A stretch of DNA of 64,000 bases, taken from assembly GCA_020633205.1 (NCBI GenBank), contig JACKEB010000011.1, positions 806,001 to 870,000 on the forward strand. The letters are read 5' to 3'. A program made the translations under genes and the position numbers. This stretch comes from Polyangiaceae bacterium (GTDB lineage Bacteria > Myxococcota_A > Polyangia > Polyangiales > Polyangiaceae). How positions within the stretch are numbered: position 1 is the first letter of the stretch; each line of letters begins with the position of its first letter. Of this stretch, positions 15,287-23,327 are shown one piece after another. The notes under the pieces were generated by a model that was not told the origin of the DNA, ran no database searches, and saw nothing but the letters and a program-made list of their open reading frames with translations.

Positions 15287-16389
15287 CTAAGCCAGCCAAT
15301 GATCTCGGGGAAGCCGAACTTCAGCGCGCTGAGTGGGCCGAGCTGATCGACCTGTTGAAGAAGCCCCGTAGCGTGGTCGGGCAGACACCGGCCCGCGTCG
15401 TGCACCGGGAGAACAAGCTCCGCGTGCTTCGCTACACCCCGCGGCCGGAGGGCATCAGTCACAAGACTCCGATTGTGATCGTGCCGAGCTTGATCAACCG
15501 CAACTACGTGCTCGACTTGCTTCCAGGCAAGAGCTTCGTCGAGTTCTTGGTGGAGCAAGGTCATGACGTCTACATGATCGACTGGGGTACGCCGACCGCT
15601 GAAGACCGCCACCTGGACTTCGATGTGTACTGTGATCGCTACATATCCCGGGCAATCCGCGCCGCCCGTCGTCACTCTGGCGCCCAGCGCGTGCACCTCC
15701 TCGGTTATTGCCTCGGGGGAACGCTCACGAGTATCTACGCAGCGGCTTATCCAGAACGCGTCGCCACATTGACCGCGCTTGCCGCCCCCATCGACTTTCA
15801 CGACGGCGGCTTGCTGTCGGCCTGGACGTTGACCAAGACGTTTGATCTCCCAGCGCTCGTCAAGGCCTTCGCCAACGTGCCGTGGCCGCTGATGCAGGCG
15901 TCGTTTCACATGCTGCGGCCCACGCTGGCAATCAGCAAGCTGATCACGTTGGTCGATCGCCGCGCTGACGCGGAGTTCTTGCGGGGCTTCTTCGCGACGG
16001 AGATCTGGGGCAACGACAACGTCTCCTTCCCCGGCGCTTGCTACGAGCGCTACATCCAAGAGCTCTACCGAGACAATCGCTTGGTGCGCGGCGACTTCGT
16101 GCTGAGCGGTCGCGCGGCACGCCTCGACTCGATCGAGTGCCCGACGTTGGTGGTCACCTTTCGTGATGATCACATCGTACCTTGGCGCGGCGCCGCACGG
16201 CTTCACGAGCTGATCTCCAGCGAAGACAAGGACATCTTGCAGCTGCCAGGTGGTCACGTCGGCGCCGTCGTCTCGAGACGCGCACGGGACGGCCTGTGGA
16301 AGCAAATGAGCGAGTTCTGGGCGAACCGTGAGGACCGCTCAGTTGCTGCGACGCCGGTACAACCAGAGCGCCGCGAGCAAACCAACTAG
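15283..16389 (+). CDS. phaC: Class III poly(3-hydroxyalkanoate) synthase catalytic subunit PhaC
   Basis: The protein has 368 residues, the usual length for class III PhaC (about 355, against about 560-590 for classes I and II). The modified lipase box is GYCLGG with nucleophile Cys143. Asp296 in RDDHIVPW and His325 in LPGGHVGAVV complete the triad. These sit at a constant offset of six from Cys149/Asp302/His331 of the Allochromatium vinosum enzyme. It polymerises 3-hydroxyacyl-CoA into PHA at the granule surface and needs a PhaE partner. The start overlaps the acyl-CoA synthetase stop (ATGA). Its last 51 bases overlap, tail to tail, the 3' end of the depolymerase gene on the other strand. Confidence 0.95.
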   Translation: MTKPANDLGEAELQRAEWAELIDLLKKPRSVVGQTPARVVHRENKLRVLRYTPRPEGISHKTPIVIVPSLINRNYVLDLLPGKSFVEFLVEQGHDVYMIDWGTPTAEDRHLDFDVYCDRYISRAIRAARRHSGAQRVHLLGYCLGGTLTSIYAAAYPERVATLTALAAPIDFHDGGLLSAWTLTKTFDLPALVKAFANVPWPLMQASFHMLRPTLAISKLITLVDRRADAEFLRGFFATEIWGNDNVSFPGACYERYIQELYRDNRLVRGDFVLSGRAARLDSIECPTLVVTFRDDHIVPWRGAARLHELISSEDKDILQLPGGHVGAVVSRRARDGLWKQMSEFWANREDRSVAATPVQPERREQTN

Positions 16390-17706
16390 GCTGAGTTGTG
16401 CAGGTGCGTTGCCGCGCGGCAAAAGAGCGCCTGGAAGCGAGCAACTGCAGCCGCTAGAAGACTCGCCCGCTGGTTCGGTGCAGCTGCCGCCCGCGGAGAC
16501 GGAGGAGCAGTGGCTGTTGCCACTGCCGCCGGTGCTCGGGCTGCCACCCGACGTTCCTAACCCCCCGCTGCCGCCGCTACTCAGCGCTCCCCCGGAGCCA
16601 ACTGCGCCTCCCGAACTAACTGCGCCTCCCGAGCTTCCACCGGTTGCGCCATTTCCGCCGCTGCTCACGCTACCAAGACCCCAGAAGGCCGCCATGGAGC
16701 GCGCTGCGCACACATCGAAGTCGACGGCCCAGGTCCCCGTCGCGCCGCACCCCGTCTCAGGGTCGACGAAGCTACCGTGGGGAGCGTTGCTGACCCGCAC
16801 GGTCTCAACCAGGATTTCGCCGGAGCCTGCGCTGTAGCCCTCGCGCTGCACCGACCCGAGGTTCTCGGACGCGTCAGGAGCCTGGTCGATGCCGTGCACG
16901 TTCGTCCACTGCTCCATCAGCTCTCGCTGGTTGTTCGGGTTGACCACGGCGTCGGAGCTGCCCGCCCAGATGGTTACGCGCGGAAACGGACCGGTGTAGC
17001 CTGGTAGCGCGTTGCGCACCAGGTCGCCCTGTTGCTGGGGCGTCTTGTCGATGCCTGGCGACAAGCAGCTCGCCACCTGAGTCAAGCTCGTGGAGCAGTC
17101 GTAAGGGATCCCTGCGATGATGCCGCCGCCGGCGAACACGTCTGGCCAGGTGGCGAGCATCAACGCGGTCTCGGCGCCACCCGCTGACAAGCCCATGATG
17201 TAGACCCTAGACGCATCGATGGCGTAGTCCGCTTGCATGCGCTGGACCATCTCGACGATCGACTGATTCTCGCCCTTACCGCGCTCCAGGTTCGCTCGGT
17301 CGCCGAACTCGCCGTACCAGTTGAAGCAGCGAGCGCCATTGTTTGCGGCCGTTTGCTCCGGGTACACCACGAAGAAGCCGAGCTCATCCGCCAGTGGTTC
17401 CCAGCCCACGCGTCGGTAGTCTGCAGCCGTCTGCGAGCAGCCGTGGAGCGCGAGTACGAGCGGGGCGGTTCCCGAGGGAAGCGGGCTCGGCACGTAACGA
17501 TACATGTTGAGCGCACCGGGGTTCGAACCGAAGTTCTGGATTGGCTCGAACGCCCCGGCGCCTTCGAATGCGAGGCTCGTCTGCCCTTCCGTTTCTTGAT
17601 CGGGGGGGAGGGGAGCACCGCAGCCCACCAGCGCCAGCGTCAACGCGCTGCTGAGTTGCGCGACCACGAGAGCGCGTTGGATGCTCGAAGGTTTGGGCGG
17701 GCTCAT
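16339..17706 (-). CDS. Secreted PHB depolymerase/esterase, lipoprotein signal and MYXO-CTERM-like tail
   Basis: The protein has 455 residues from the ATG at 17706; an upstream open extension lacks coding character. The signal sequence ends in a lipobox (LALVGC, Cys29). The Esterase_phd domain (about residues 55-360) has LVLALHGCSQTAADY, the nucleophile elbow IMGLSAGGAE (Ser174), WAGSSDAVVNP with a probable acid, and a His in NAPHGSFVDP. A Gly/Ser-rich linker follows, then SSGCSCSLPG, a hydrophobic helix and RRRSN, matching the MYXO-CTERM sorting signal. It should attack poly(3-hydroxybutyrate) outside the cell or on its surface. It is paralogous to the gene at 18588. Feruloyl esterases share this domain, but the PHA context favours PHB. 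Confidence 0.88.
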   Translation of the reverse strand: MSPPKPSSIQRALVVAQLSSALTLALVGCGAPLPPDQETEGQTSLAFEGAGAFEPIQNFGSNPGALNMYRYVPSPLPSGTAPLVLALHGCSQTAADYRRVGWEPLADELGFFVVYPEQTAANNGARCFNWYGEFGDRANLERGKGENQSIVEMVQRMQADYAIDASRVYIMGLSAGGAETALMLATWPDVFAGGGIIAGIPYDCSTSLTQVASCLSPGIDKTPQQQGDLVRNALPGYTGPFPRVTIWAGSSDAVVNPNNQRELMEQWTNVHGIDQAPDASENLGSVQREGYSAGSGEILVETVRVSNAPHGSFVDPETGCGATGTWAVDFDVCAARSMAAFWGLGSVSSGGNGATGGSSGGAVSSGGAVGSGGALSSGGSGGLGTSGGSPSTGGSGNSHCSSVSAGGSCTEPAGESSSGCSCSLPGALLPRGNAPAQLSLVGLLAALWLYRRRSN

Positions 17707-17739
17707 TGCTCCGTGTGCTTTTACCGTAAGAGAATTCTG

Positions 17740-17757
17740 GCACTTGGAGGCAAGTGC
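17740..17757. promoter_or_regulatory. Inverted repeat in the leader of the depolymerase gene
   Basis: GCACTTG (17740-17746) and CAAGTGC (17751-17757) are exact inverted repeats with a 4-nt spacer, centred about 42 bp before the ATG at 17706. This could be an operator or a short RNA hairpin. It differs from the TTGC-N3-GCAA sites. Confidence 0.35.
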
Positions 17758-17894
17758 TCGTCGCTGCGCTTTCGGACGCCCGCGCCGACGTCCAAGAAGA
17801 GGAAGACTTTTCGGATACCGACCGTACTTTGCCCATGTTGCGACGGGGCCGTCACATTTTGTGATTGGCAGCCCGCGCTCATAAGGTATTGAAA

Positions 17895-18527
17895 ATGCGA
17901 AAGTTCTTTGAATACTTCGTCGCGGGCGGAGCAATCTACGTCGTGATGGCCGCCTGCTCATCAGCAGGTTCTTCTGGATCACCGCACCACGGTCCTGGCG
18001 GGGGTGGAAGTGGCGGTAGCTTGACCGACCCCGTGCCAAACGCGACCGCGAATGAGAGTGGCTCCAGGCTGAGGGCGAACTACTACGCGGGTCAGGACGG
18101 TTCGCGCCAGTTTGTGGGTTGGCACGACACGCAGCGCAACGAAGATTGCACGATGCGGAACACGAAGGAGGGCCCGAGATGCCTCCCCGTGTTGGCCGCG
18201 GCTGACATCGTGGACTGGGACTCCAACGAGTACAGCGACCCAGAATGCACTGTCGTTGCCTACAACGCCCGAAGCTACCGTTGCGAGGGAACGGTCTACC
18301 TGGTTGAGGGTTCGACCGACGAATGCAGGGCGAACGACGCGTTGCCAAGTGACACCGACTTCAGGGTTTGGCAGATGGATCAACTCCAACAGCCGACGAT
18401 CTACCAAATCTCGTATGACACGGACCGCTGCCAACCGAAGGCGTTGGAGCAGGGCAGGGACTACTTCGTCAAAGGCCCCGAAGTACCACTTACCGACTTT
18501 GCTGGGGCAACGGTGCTGAGGGAGTAA
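17895..18527 (+). CDS. Lipoprotein of a myxobacterial secreted family
   Basis: The protein has 210 residues from the ATG at 17895. The signal peptide ends in a lipobox (VVMAAC), followed by a Gly/Ser linker (HHGPGGGGSGG). The body has eight or so cysteines and segments such as SRLRANYYAGQDGSRQFVGWHDTQRNEDC, RCLPVLAAADIVDWDS and YSDPECTVVAY (given as separate blocks). This pattern (GWhDTqR..DC, RCLP, YsDpeC) recurs in surface proteins of Polyangiales, with no known activity. It is squeezed between two leftward depolymerase genes on the opposite strand, with an A+T-richer leader than its neighbours. A strong hairpin follows it. Confidence 0.75.
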   Translation: MRKFFEYFVAGGAIYVVMAACSSAGSSGSPHHGPGGGGSGGSLTDPVPNATANESGSRLRANYYAGQDGSRQFVGWHDTQRNEDCTMRNTKEGPRCLPVLAAADIVDWDSNEYSDPECTVVAYNARSYRCEGTVYLVEGSTDECRANDALPSDTDFRVWQMDQLQQPTIYQISYDTDRCQPKALEQGRDYFVKGPEVPLTDFAGATVLRE

Positions 18528-18535
18528 GCAGAATG

Positions 18536-18560
18536 GGCCACGCGGTTGCTCCGCGTGGCC
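18536..18560. terminator. Convergent terminator
   Basis: GGCCACGCGG (18536-18545) and CCGCGTGGCC (18551-18560) form a perfect 10-bp stem with a TTGCT loop. It lies between the rightward lipoprotein gene (stop at 18527) and the leftward depolymerase gene (stop at 18588), so it may serve both. Confidence 0.7.
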
Positions 18561-18587
18561 TCGTTGCCGGCTGCTCAGGGACTTGTG

Positions 18588-20126
18588 CTACCGTGAGGAA
18601 ACCGAGCCGCGGCGCACGCCCCTTTGACGTCGAATTAGCAGGCCAGCTGCGAACGCCAAGATAGCAAGAGAACCGCCCCGAGACCCGTGATTGCCGACCA
18701 CCGACGCCTCGCAGGCGCCAGACGCGCTGGTGTCCGGTGGGCTCGAGTCGCTGCCGCCGCTCGCGTTCGCGGTTCCGCCCTGCCCCGAACCGGAGCCGCC
18801 TGCAGCGGGGCTGCCGCTGCAATCGCATGGTCCAAGTCCGATGCCACTCGGGCTGCAGATCTGCACGCCGGTTAGGCCACCGCTGCACGCGCACGCCAGC
18901 TGCTGTCCCGGAATGCAGGCGGTGTTGCCACTCCCGCCGGAGCTCGAACTACCACCGCTTGAAGACGAGCCGCCGCTCGAGGACGAGCCGCCGCTGGACG
19001 AAGAGCCGCCGCTGCCGCCACTGGAGGACGAGCCGCCGCTCGACGAAGATCCACCGTTGCCGCCGTTCCCCGAGGAAGCAGTGATGCCCCAAAACTCCGC
19101 CATGCGGCGCGCCGCACAGATCCCTTCGTCCAGCATGTAAGTGCTGGTGGAGCCGCAGTTGCTGCCGGGGTCCACGAAGGTGCCGTGACCCGCTCCGGGG
19201 ATTTCGTAGAGCTCGATCTGTGCGTTGCCGTTGCCGTCCTTGAAGACCTTGTGATTGGCGCCGTCCACCACGTCTTCGCCGTCGGCGGTGGTGTCGATGC
19301 CCATCACGTTGCTCCACTGTTCGAGCAGCTCCGTGGCATTCATCGGCTTGACCAGCGTGTCGCCGGTGCCTTGCCAAATGCTCAGGCGCGGGTAGGCGCC
19401 GCCGTAGCCGGGGAATGCCTGACGCACGAGATCGCCATGGGTCATCGGCGTCTTGTCGATACCGGGGGAGAGGCAGGTTGAGACTTGGAATGTGCTGGTG
19501 GTGCAGTGGTATGGGATGCCCGCGATGATGCCCGCACCGGCGAACACATCAGGCCAGGTTGCCATCATCACCGACGTCTGAGCGCCGCCGCCGGAGTGAC
19601 CCATCACGAAGACGCGACTCGAGTCGATGTCGAAGTCTGCCTCCATCTTGAGCACCATCTCGACGATCGACTCGTTCTCACCCTTGCCACGCTGCAGGTT
19701 GTCGGTGACGCCGTATTCGCCAGCCCAGTTGAAGCAGCGCAGCGCATTGTTCGCGGTCTGCTGTTCCGGGTAGAGCACGTAGAAGCCGTTCTCATCCGCG
19801 ACTTCTTCGAAGCCCGCGGTGCGGTAGGTCGCAGCGTCTTGCGAGCAGGCGTGCATCGCAACCACTAGCGGTGCGCCCGGCGCCGGTGCCGGGTTCGGCA
19901 CGTAGCGGTACATCTTCAAGCCACCTGGGTTCGAACCGAAGCCCGTGACCTCTTGGTAGCTGCCAGCACCGAGGGCCTCGCTGGTTTCGGCGAGCGGCTC
20001 AGCTTCGCCTTCGCTCCAACGTTCGTCCGCAGCACCACAGGCGCTCAACGCGAGTAGCGCCAAACCCGCGCTCAACGGGCGCAACAAACGGCGCACGCGC
20101 GCGCCAGGAATCAATCCCCGATGCAT
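18588..20126 (-). CDS. Secreted PHB depolymerase/esterase with long Gly/Ser linker
   Basis: The protein has 512 residues from the ATG at 20126, chosen for the GGGGAGGA ahead of it. A lipobox (LALSAC, Cys30) ends the signal peptide. The Esterase_phd domain spans about residues 60-350: VVAMHACSQDAATY, nucleophile VMGHSGGGAQ (Ser178), IWQGTGDTLVKP and a His in GAGHGTFVDP. A repetitive SSSSGG linker follows (18934-19068), then a small Cys cluster (CIPGQQLACACSGG..CDC) and a hydrophobic stretch with basic end, a looser form of a MYXO-CTERM tail. It is about half identical by eye to the depolymerase at 16339. A TTGC-GGT-GCAA palindrome lies 53 bp upstream. Confidence 0.88.
   Translation of the reverse strand: MHRGLIPGARVRRLLRPLSAGLALLALSACGAADERWSEGEAEPLAETSEALGAGSYQEVTGFGSNPGGLKMYRYVPNPAPAPGAPLVVAMHACSQDAATYRTAGFEEVADENGFYVLYPEQQTANNALRCFNWAGEYGVTDNLQRGKGENESIVEMVLKMEADFDIDSSRVFVMGHSGGGAQTSVMMATWPDVFAGAGIIAGIPYHCTTSTFQVSTCLSPGIDKTPMTHGDLVRQAFPGYGGAYPRLSIWQGTGDTLVKPMNATELLEQWSNVMGIDTTADGEDVVDGANHKVFKDGNGNAQIELYEIPGAGHGTFVDPGSNCGSTSTYMLDEGICAARRMAEFWGITASSGNGGNGGSSSSGGSSSSGGSGGSSSSGGSSSSGGSSSSGGSSSSGGSGNTACIPGQQLACACSGGLTGVQICSPSGIGLGPCDCSGSPAAGGSGSGQGGTANASGGSDSSPPDTSASGACEASVVGNHGSRGGSLAILAFAAGLLIRRQRGVRRGSVSSR
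18934..19068 (-). repeat. In-frame low-complexity repeat coding the Ser/Gly linker
   Basis: Units close to GAGCCGCCGCTCGACGAA recur on the + strand in multiples of three bases and encode SSSSGG repeats in the depolymerase linker. The length is likely to vary between strains. Confidence 0.6.
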
Positions 20127-20177
20127 GTCGATCCTCCCCAGTGCCCGCAAAAAATGGCGCCGAGTTCGACGTCGGCT

Positions 20178-20190
20178 ATTGCGGTGCAAT
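20178..20190. promoter_or_regulatory. PhaR-type operator candidate 3
   Basis: ATTGC-GGT-GCAAT, a perfect 5+5 palindrome, lies 52 bp before the depolymerase start at 20126. A longer-spaced relative (TTGCGG-TG-CCGCAA) lies at 20269-20282. Confidence 0.6.
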
Positions 20191-20313
20191 GTTCAGCTGA
20201 AAGCGCCCAACCTCGCTGAATACGTGGGCACCCTACATCCATTGGGCGCCGAAACCAAGACGAAATGTTGCGGTGCCGCAAAGAGTTTTTGCGTATGCGA
20301 AAGCGACGCTCGC

Positions 20314-21534
20314 CTACTCGGCAGCCGGGTCAGTTGGCAGCTCTTCGTCCGGCTCGGGCGCCGGCTCTGTGACGTCGCCGTCCTCCGGCGCAGCGCTGTC
20401 TGGTTCTGGAGTTGGTGCGGGTGGTGACGCTGGCGGCGGAGCCTCGGACTCGACTGGTGCCGCTGTTGGAACCTCTCGGGTACCCGCAGGGAAATGAGCT
20501 TTCAGGAACTGCAGCGCCTCTCGATTGAACTCTTCGTGGCAGTCGAGCTGCAGCGAGTGCCCACAGCCACTCAGCGTGACCAGCCTGGAGCCGGAGATGT
20601 TGGCGTGCCCGTACTCCATGATATCGACGGTATTGCCGCCGTGCAGGAACGGATTTGGGATGAGGCGATCGCGGTCGCCGTGCACGATCAACGTCGGCAC
20701 GTTCACGCGCTTGAGGTTCGAGCGAACGAACTCGTTATCGAGGAGGCCGTGGACACTCTTCACGTTGGCATAAGCGTAGGCCTTGAACTGCGAGTTCTTG
20801 ACCGCGCGCACGCGCTCTTCGATCAACCACTCGTATTCAGACTCCCAACGATAGAAGTTCCCGTAGCGAATGCTGCCCCAGATCGCCTCTTCGTCGGCTG
20901 CCAGGATCAGCTTGCTGCTGAAGACGTTCCTGAACCACTGCTTCTCTTTTGGGGAGAAGGACTCGAAGCCTGCGGGGCTCACGAGCACCAGGCCACCCAG
21001 ATCCTCAGGGAACTGAATTGCGTAGCTGAGCGCCGTTTGCCCGCCCATCGAGTGACCCATGAGGATCGGTCGCTGCAGGCCTTTGGCCTTCACGAGCTCG
21101 TGCACGACTTCGGACATCGCCTCCATCGTGTAGGGGAACGTCGCGGGCTTGTCGCTCTTGCCGTAGCCGACCATGTCGAGGGCGATGACGTGATACCCAG
21201 CCTTCGCCACCTCATCGACTTGGTAGCGCCAGAACTTGAGATACGAGCCCAAGCCGTGAATCATCACCACCGTCGGCGCGGCGCCTGCGTTTTGCTCGAT
21301 GTAGGTGATCTCTGGCGTGACTGGAAGGCCGTATTTCTTGGCGGTCTCCGGGAGTGCCAAGCGGCTCTCGGGCCAGTCGCTGCCCTGGGGAGACGAGTAC
21401 TCGACATCGGCGTACTCGAGAGCGGGACGGCTGGCGTAGCTCGACACACAGCCAGTGCCGAGCAGCGCGAAGGTGAGCGTTGAAGCGGCGCGAGTCGCGA
21501 GACTAGCAAGCCGAGCCAGTGTTGCGCGTGCCAT
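20314..21534 (-). CDS. Envelope-anchored alpha/beta hydrolase
   Basis: The 406-residue protein has a signal peptide ending LLGTGC, a likely though imperfect lipobox. The core is clear: oxyanion motif VVMIHGLGSYLKFW, nucleophile elbow LMGHSMGGQT, acid in VHGDRDRLIP and His in LSGCGHSLQLDC. The last 60 residues are a Pro/Glu/Ala-rich acidic tail. Its ATG overlaps the TGA of the outer-membrane barrel gene, so the two are made together. It could cleave short esters or oligomers in the periplasm, fitting a role after extracellular PHB depolymerisation, but the substrate is inferred. No MYXO-CTERM tail is seen. Confidence 0.85.
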   Translation of the reverse strand: MARATLARLASLATRAASTLTFALLGTGCVSSYASRPALEYADVEYSSPQGSDWPESRLALPETAKKYGLPVTPEITYIEQNAGAAPTVVMIHGLGSYLKFWRYQVDEVAKAGYHVIALDMVGYGKSDKPATFPYTMEAMSEVVHELVKAKGLQRPILMGHSMGGQTALSYAIQFPEDLGGLVLVSPAGFESFSPKEKQWFRNVFSSKLILAADEEAIWGSIRYGNFYRWESEYEWLIEERVRAVKNSQFKAYAYANVKSVHGLLDNEFVRSNLKRVNVPTLIVHGDRDRLIPNPFLHGGNTVDIMEYGHANISGSRLVTLSGCGHSLQLDCHEEFNREALQFLKAHFPAGTREVPTAAPVESEAPPPASPPAPTPEPDSAAPEDGDVTEPAPEPDEELPTDPAAE

Positions 21535-23261
21535 CAGAATGCGTACCAGGTGAAGGTGGTGAAGGCCGCCCAGGGGTCCTTCGCGACCTGTGGGTTGCCA
21601 GTGAAGAAGTCGCCGCGCGCCATGTAGGCGCCGTGCAGTCCGACGGTCATCAAGTAGCGGAAGCTGTAGCGGATTTCCGCGTTCACTTCCGCTCCGATGG
21701 TTCGCCCACCCTGGATGTTGCCAGCCCAGATTGGGCGCTCGACGGACCGCGCGTAGGCACCGCCGAGCTTCACGTTCAGCTTGTTCGGGATCACGTCGTG
21801 AGCCACGGTGAAGATCCCCGCGGTAAGACCAGCGCCGCGATTGCTGATGTCCGTCACGGCGCCGGTATAGTTGCTCACGGTGCTGGTGAAAGGGAACAGG
21901 ATCAGGGCTTTGTGATTGAACCAGACGGCGCCGGGCAAGCCGTAATAGTTCATCGTGAAGGCGCCCTTGTAGGTTCCGTCGTTGGGGTCGTCGTCGCCGG
22001 TCGTGTACATCCCCTCCAAGGTGACCCGGTCATCCTTGGTGAAGCCCCAGTTGTACATCAACTCGAGGTTCGCGGCCGCGCCACGGACGTCGACGGACTT
22101 GTTCTTCTGAGTGTCTTCCTTCTCGCTCGTGAACTTGCCACGGTTGTACATCGCGAAGCCCGAGGCCGCGAACGGGCTCGTCTTGAAGTTGATGTTGTGG
22201 TGGAAGTTCACGCCGAGGTAGTTCACGTTTCCGCTCGGCGAGTCGATGTTGAACGGCGCCGTGCCGGTGTAGGCACTCAGCGCGTTCGATGAAGGTCCGC
22301 TCTTGACCAGGCCTTGATAGGCGTACGCTTCACCCTTGGATTGGTCTTCGAGGTGCCAGAGCGAAGCGCCGATGCGCGTGCCGGGCGCGACCTCGTACAT
22401 ATAGTCCGCGGTCGCCAGGTAGATGTAGGAGAAGCGCGCGTCGCCCTCGGAGGCTTTGTCTGGCTGTGCCGCTCCGATTGGGATGAAAGACAGCTTGCCG
22501 CGCCCGTAGGCGCCTCCGTTGGCAAACAGGCTGATCCCCGTGGCATCGCTTCCGATGTACGAGAGCTTGTAGCCGGTCTGGATGATGTCGAAGAGCGAGG
22601 TGATGGTGGGATCGAAGATGCTGTCGTAAACGCTGTGCGTGCCGATCAGGATCGACATCTGCAGTGGGTTGCGCGTTGGATAGAGCGCGACGTTGACGTT
22701 CTTCGTCTGGATGTTGACCTGGTCGGCGTTGAAGCCGCCGCCCTGATTGTTCTGCACCGTGTTGGCGGCCAAACCCCAGGTGTAGTCGACCTCGAACTGC
22801 GCGCGGAACGTGGCGAGGCCATCCGCGAACGCTGGCGAGTAGCTGAGTACCGGGATCCAGCGTTGCTCCACGTAGGCGTTGGTCGTGCTGCTGCCAACGG
22901 ACGTCGAGCTGCCGATGCCTTCCCCGGGGCCGAGCGGGCCGAGGGAGACCCCACGCAACCCAGATGGATCTCCCAGCTGATTGGTGAACGAGCCGCGCAC
23001 GAAGAAGTAGTTCAGGAGCGACAGCTCCTGATGCTCCGGTTCGGCAGAACGGTCGCTGTCTTCTTCCCAGGCTTCTGCGCCGAGACCCGGAGGCGCGGGT
23101 CCCGTGGGCGCCGCTACGGCAAAGCCCGCGGTACCCAATACGCTGAGCCCCAGGGCAACGCCAACTCCACGCGGAATAAAGCGCCGACGCGCGCGACTCA
23201 AGCGTCGCGCGCGCTGGTCACTCTTCAGGGAACCGTTGAACTCCCCACCCATCATGCTCAT
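21534..23261 (-). CDS. Outer-membrane beta-barrel protein (porin-like)
   Basis: The protein has 575 residues from the ATG at 23261. It has a long basic N-terminus, a hydrophobic core and an AVAAP cleavage site near residue 50. The mature part alternates polar and aromatic residues in strand-sized blocks (VNYLGVNFHHNINF, GLTAGIFTVAHDV, AEIRYSFRYLMTVGLHGAYMA) and ends TTFTWYAF, with a terminal Phe as outer-membrane barrels require. It probably forms a pore or channel. It is the middle gene of a leftward operon: lipoprotein at 23328, then this, then an envelope hydrolase with an overlapping start. The cargo is unknown; hydroxy acids or oligomers from depolymerases encoded nearby are possible. 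Confidence 0.8.
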   Translation of the reverse strand: MSMMGGEFNGSLKSDQRARRLSRARRRFIPRGVGVALGLSVLGTAGFAVAAPTGPAPPGLGAEAWEEDSDRSAEPEHQELSLLNYFFVRGSFTNQLGDPSGLRGVSLGPLGPGEGIGSSTSVGSSTTNAYVEQRWIPVLSYSPAFADGLATFRAQFEVDYTWGLAANTVQNNQGGGFNADQVNIQTKNVNVALYPTRNPLQMSILIGTHSVYDSIFDPTITSLFDIIQTGYKLSYIGSDATGISLFANGGAYGRGKLSFIPIGAAQPDKASEGDARFSYIYLATADYMYEVAPGTRIGASLWHLEDQSKGEAYAYQGLVKSGPSSNALSAYTGTAPFNIDSPSGNVNYLGVNFHHNINFKTSPFAASGFAMYNRGKFTSEKEDTQKNKSVDVRGAAANLELMYNWGFTKDDRVTLEGMYTTGDDDPNDGTYKGAFTMNYYGLPGAVWFNHKALILFPFTSTVSNYTGAVTDISNRGAGLTAGIFTVAHDVIPNKLNVKLGGAYARSVERPIWAGNIQGGRTIGAEVNAEIRYSFRYLMTVGLHGAYMARGDFFTGNPQVAKDPWAAFTTFTWYAF

Positions 23262-23327
23262 CTCTTCGGTCTCTTGCGTCGTTGCGAGTCGTTGCGAACG
23301 AGGCCGCTCCGCGGCCCCGCCGCTCAC

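Noticed and set aside
17739..17757. Sigma-54-like promoter (TGGCAC then GCAAG) before the depolymerase gene
   Set aside because: The spacing to a TTGC-type -12 box does not fit, and the strand is opposite to the depolymerase gene. The inverted repeat explains the similarity better.
17707..18348. N-terminal extension of the depolymerase to 669 residues
   Set aside because: The extra residues are Arg/Pro/Ser-rich and overlap the plus-strand lipoprotein gene. The ATG at 17706 is directly followed by a good signal peptide and lipobox.
20269..20282. TTGCGG-TG-CCGCAA as another PhaR site
   Set aside because: The arms are longer and the centre is not N3, so it does not match the motif of the other sites. 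It is mentioned only as a relative of the site at 20178.
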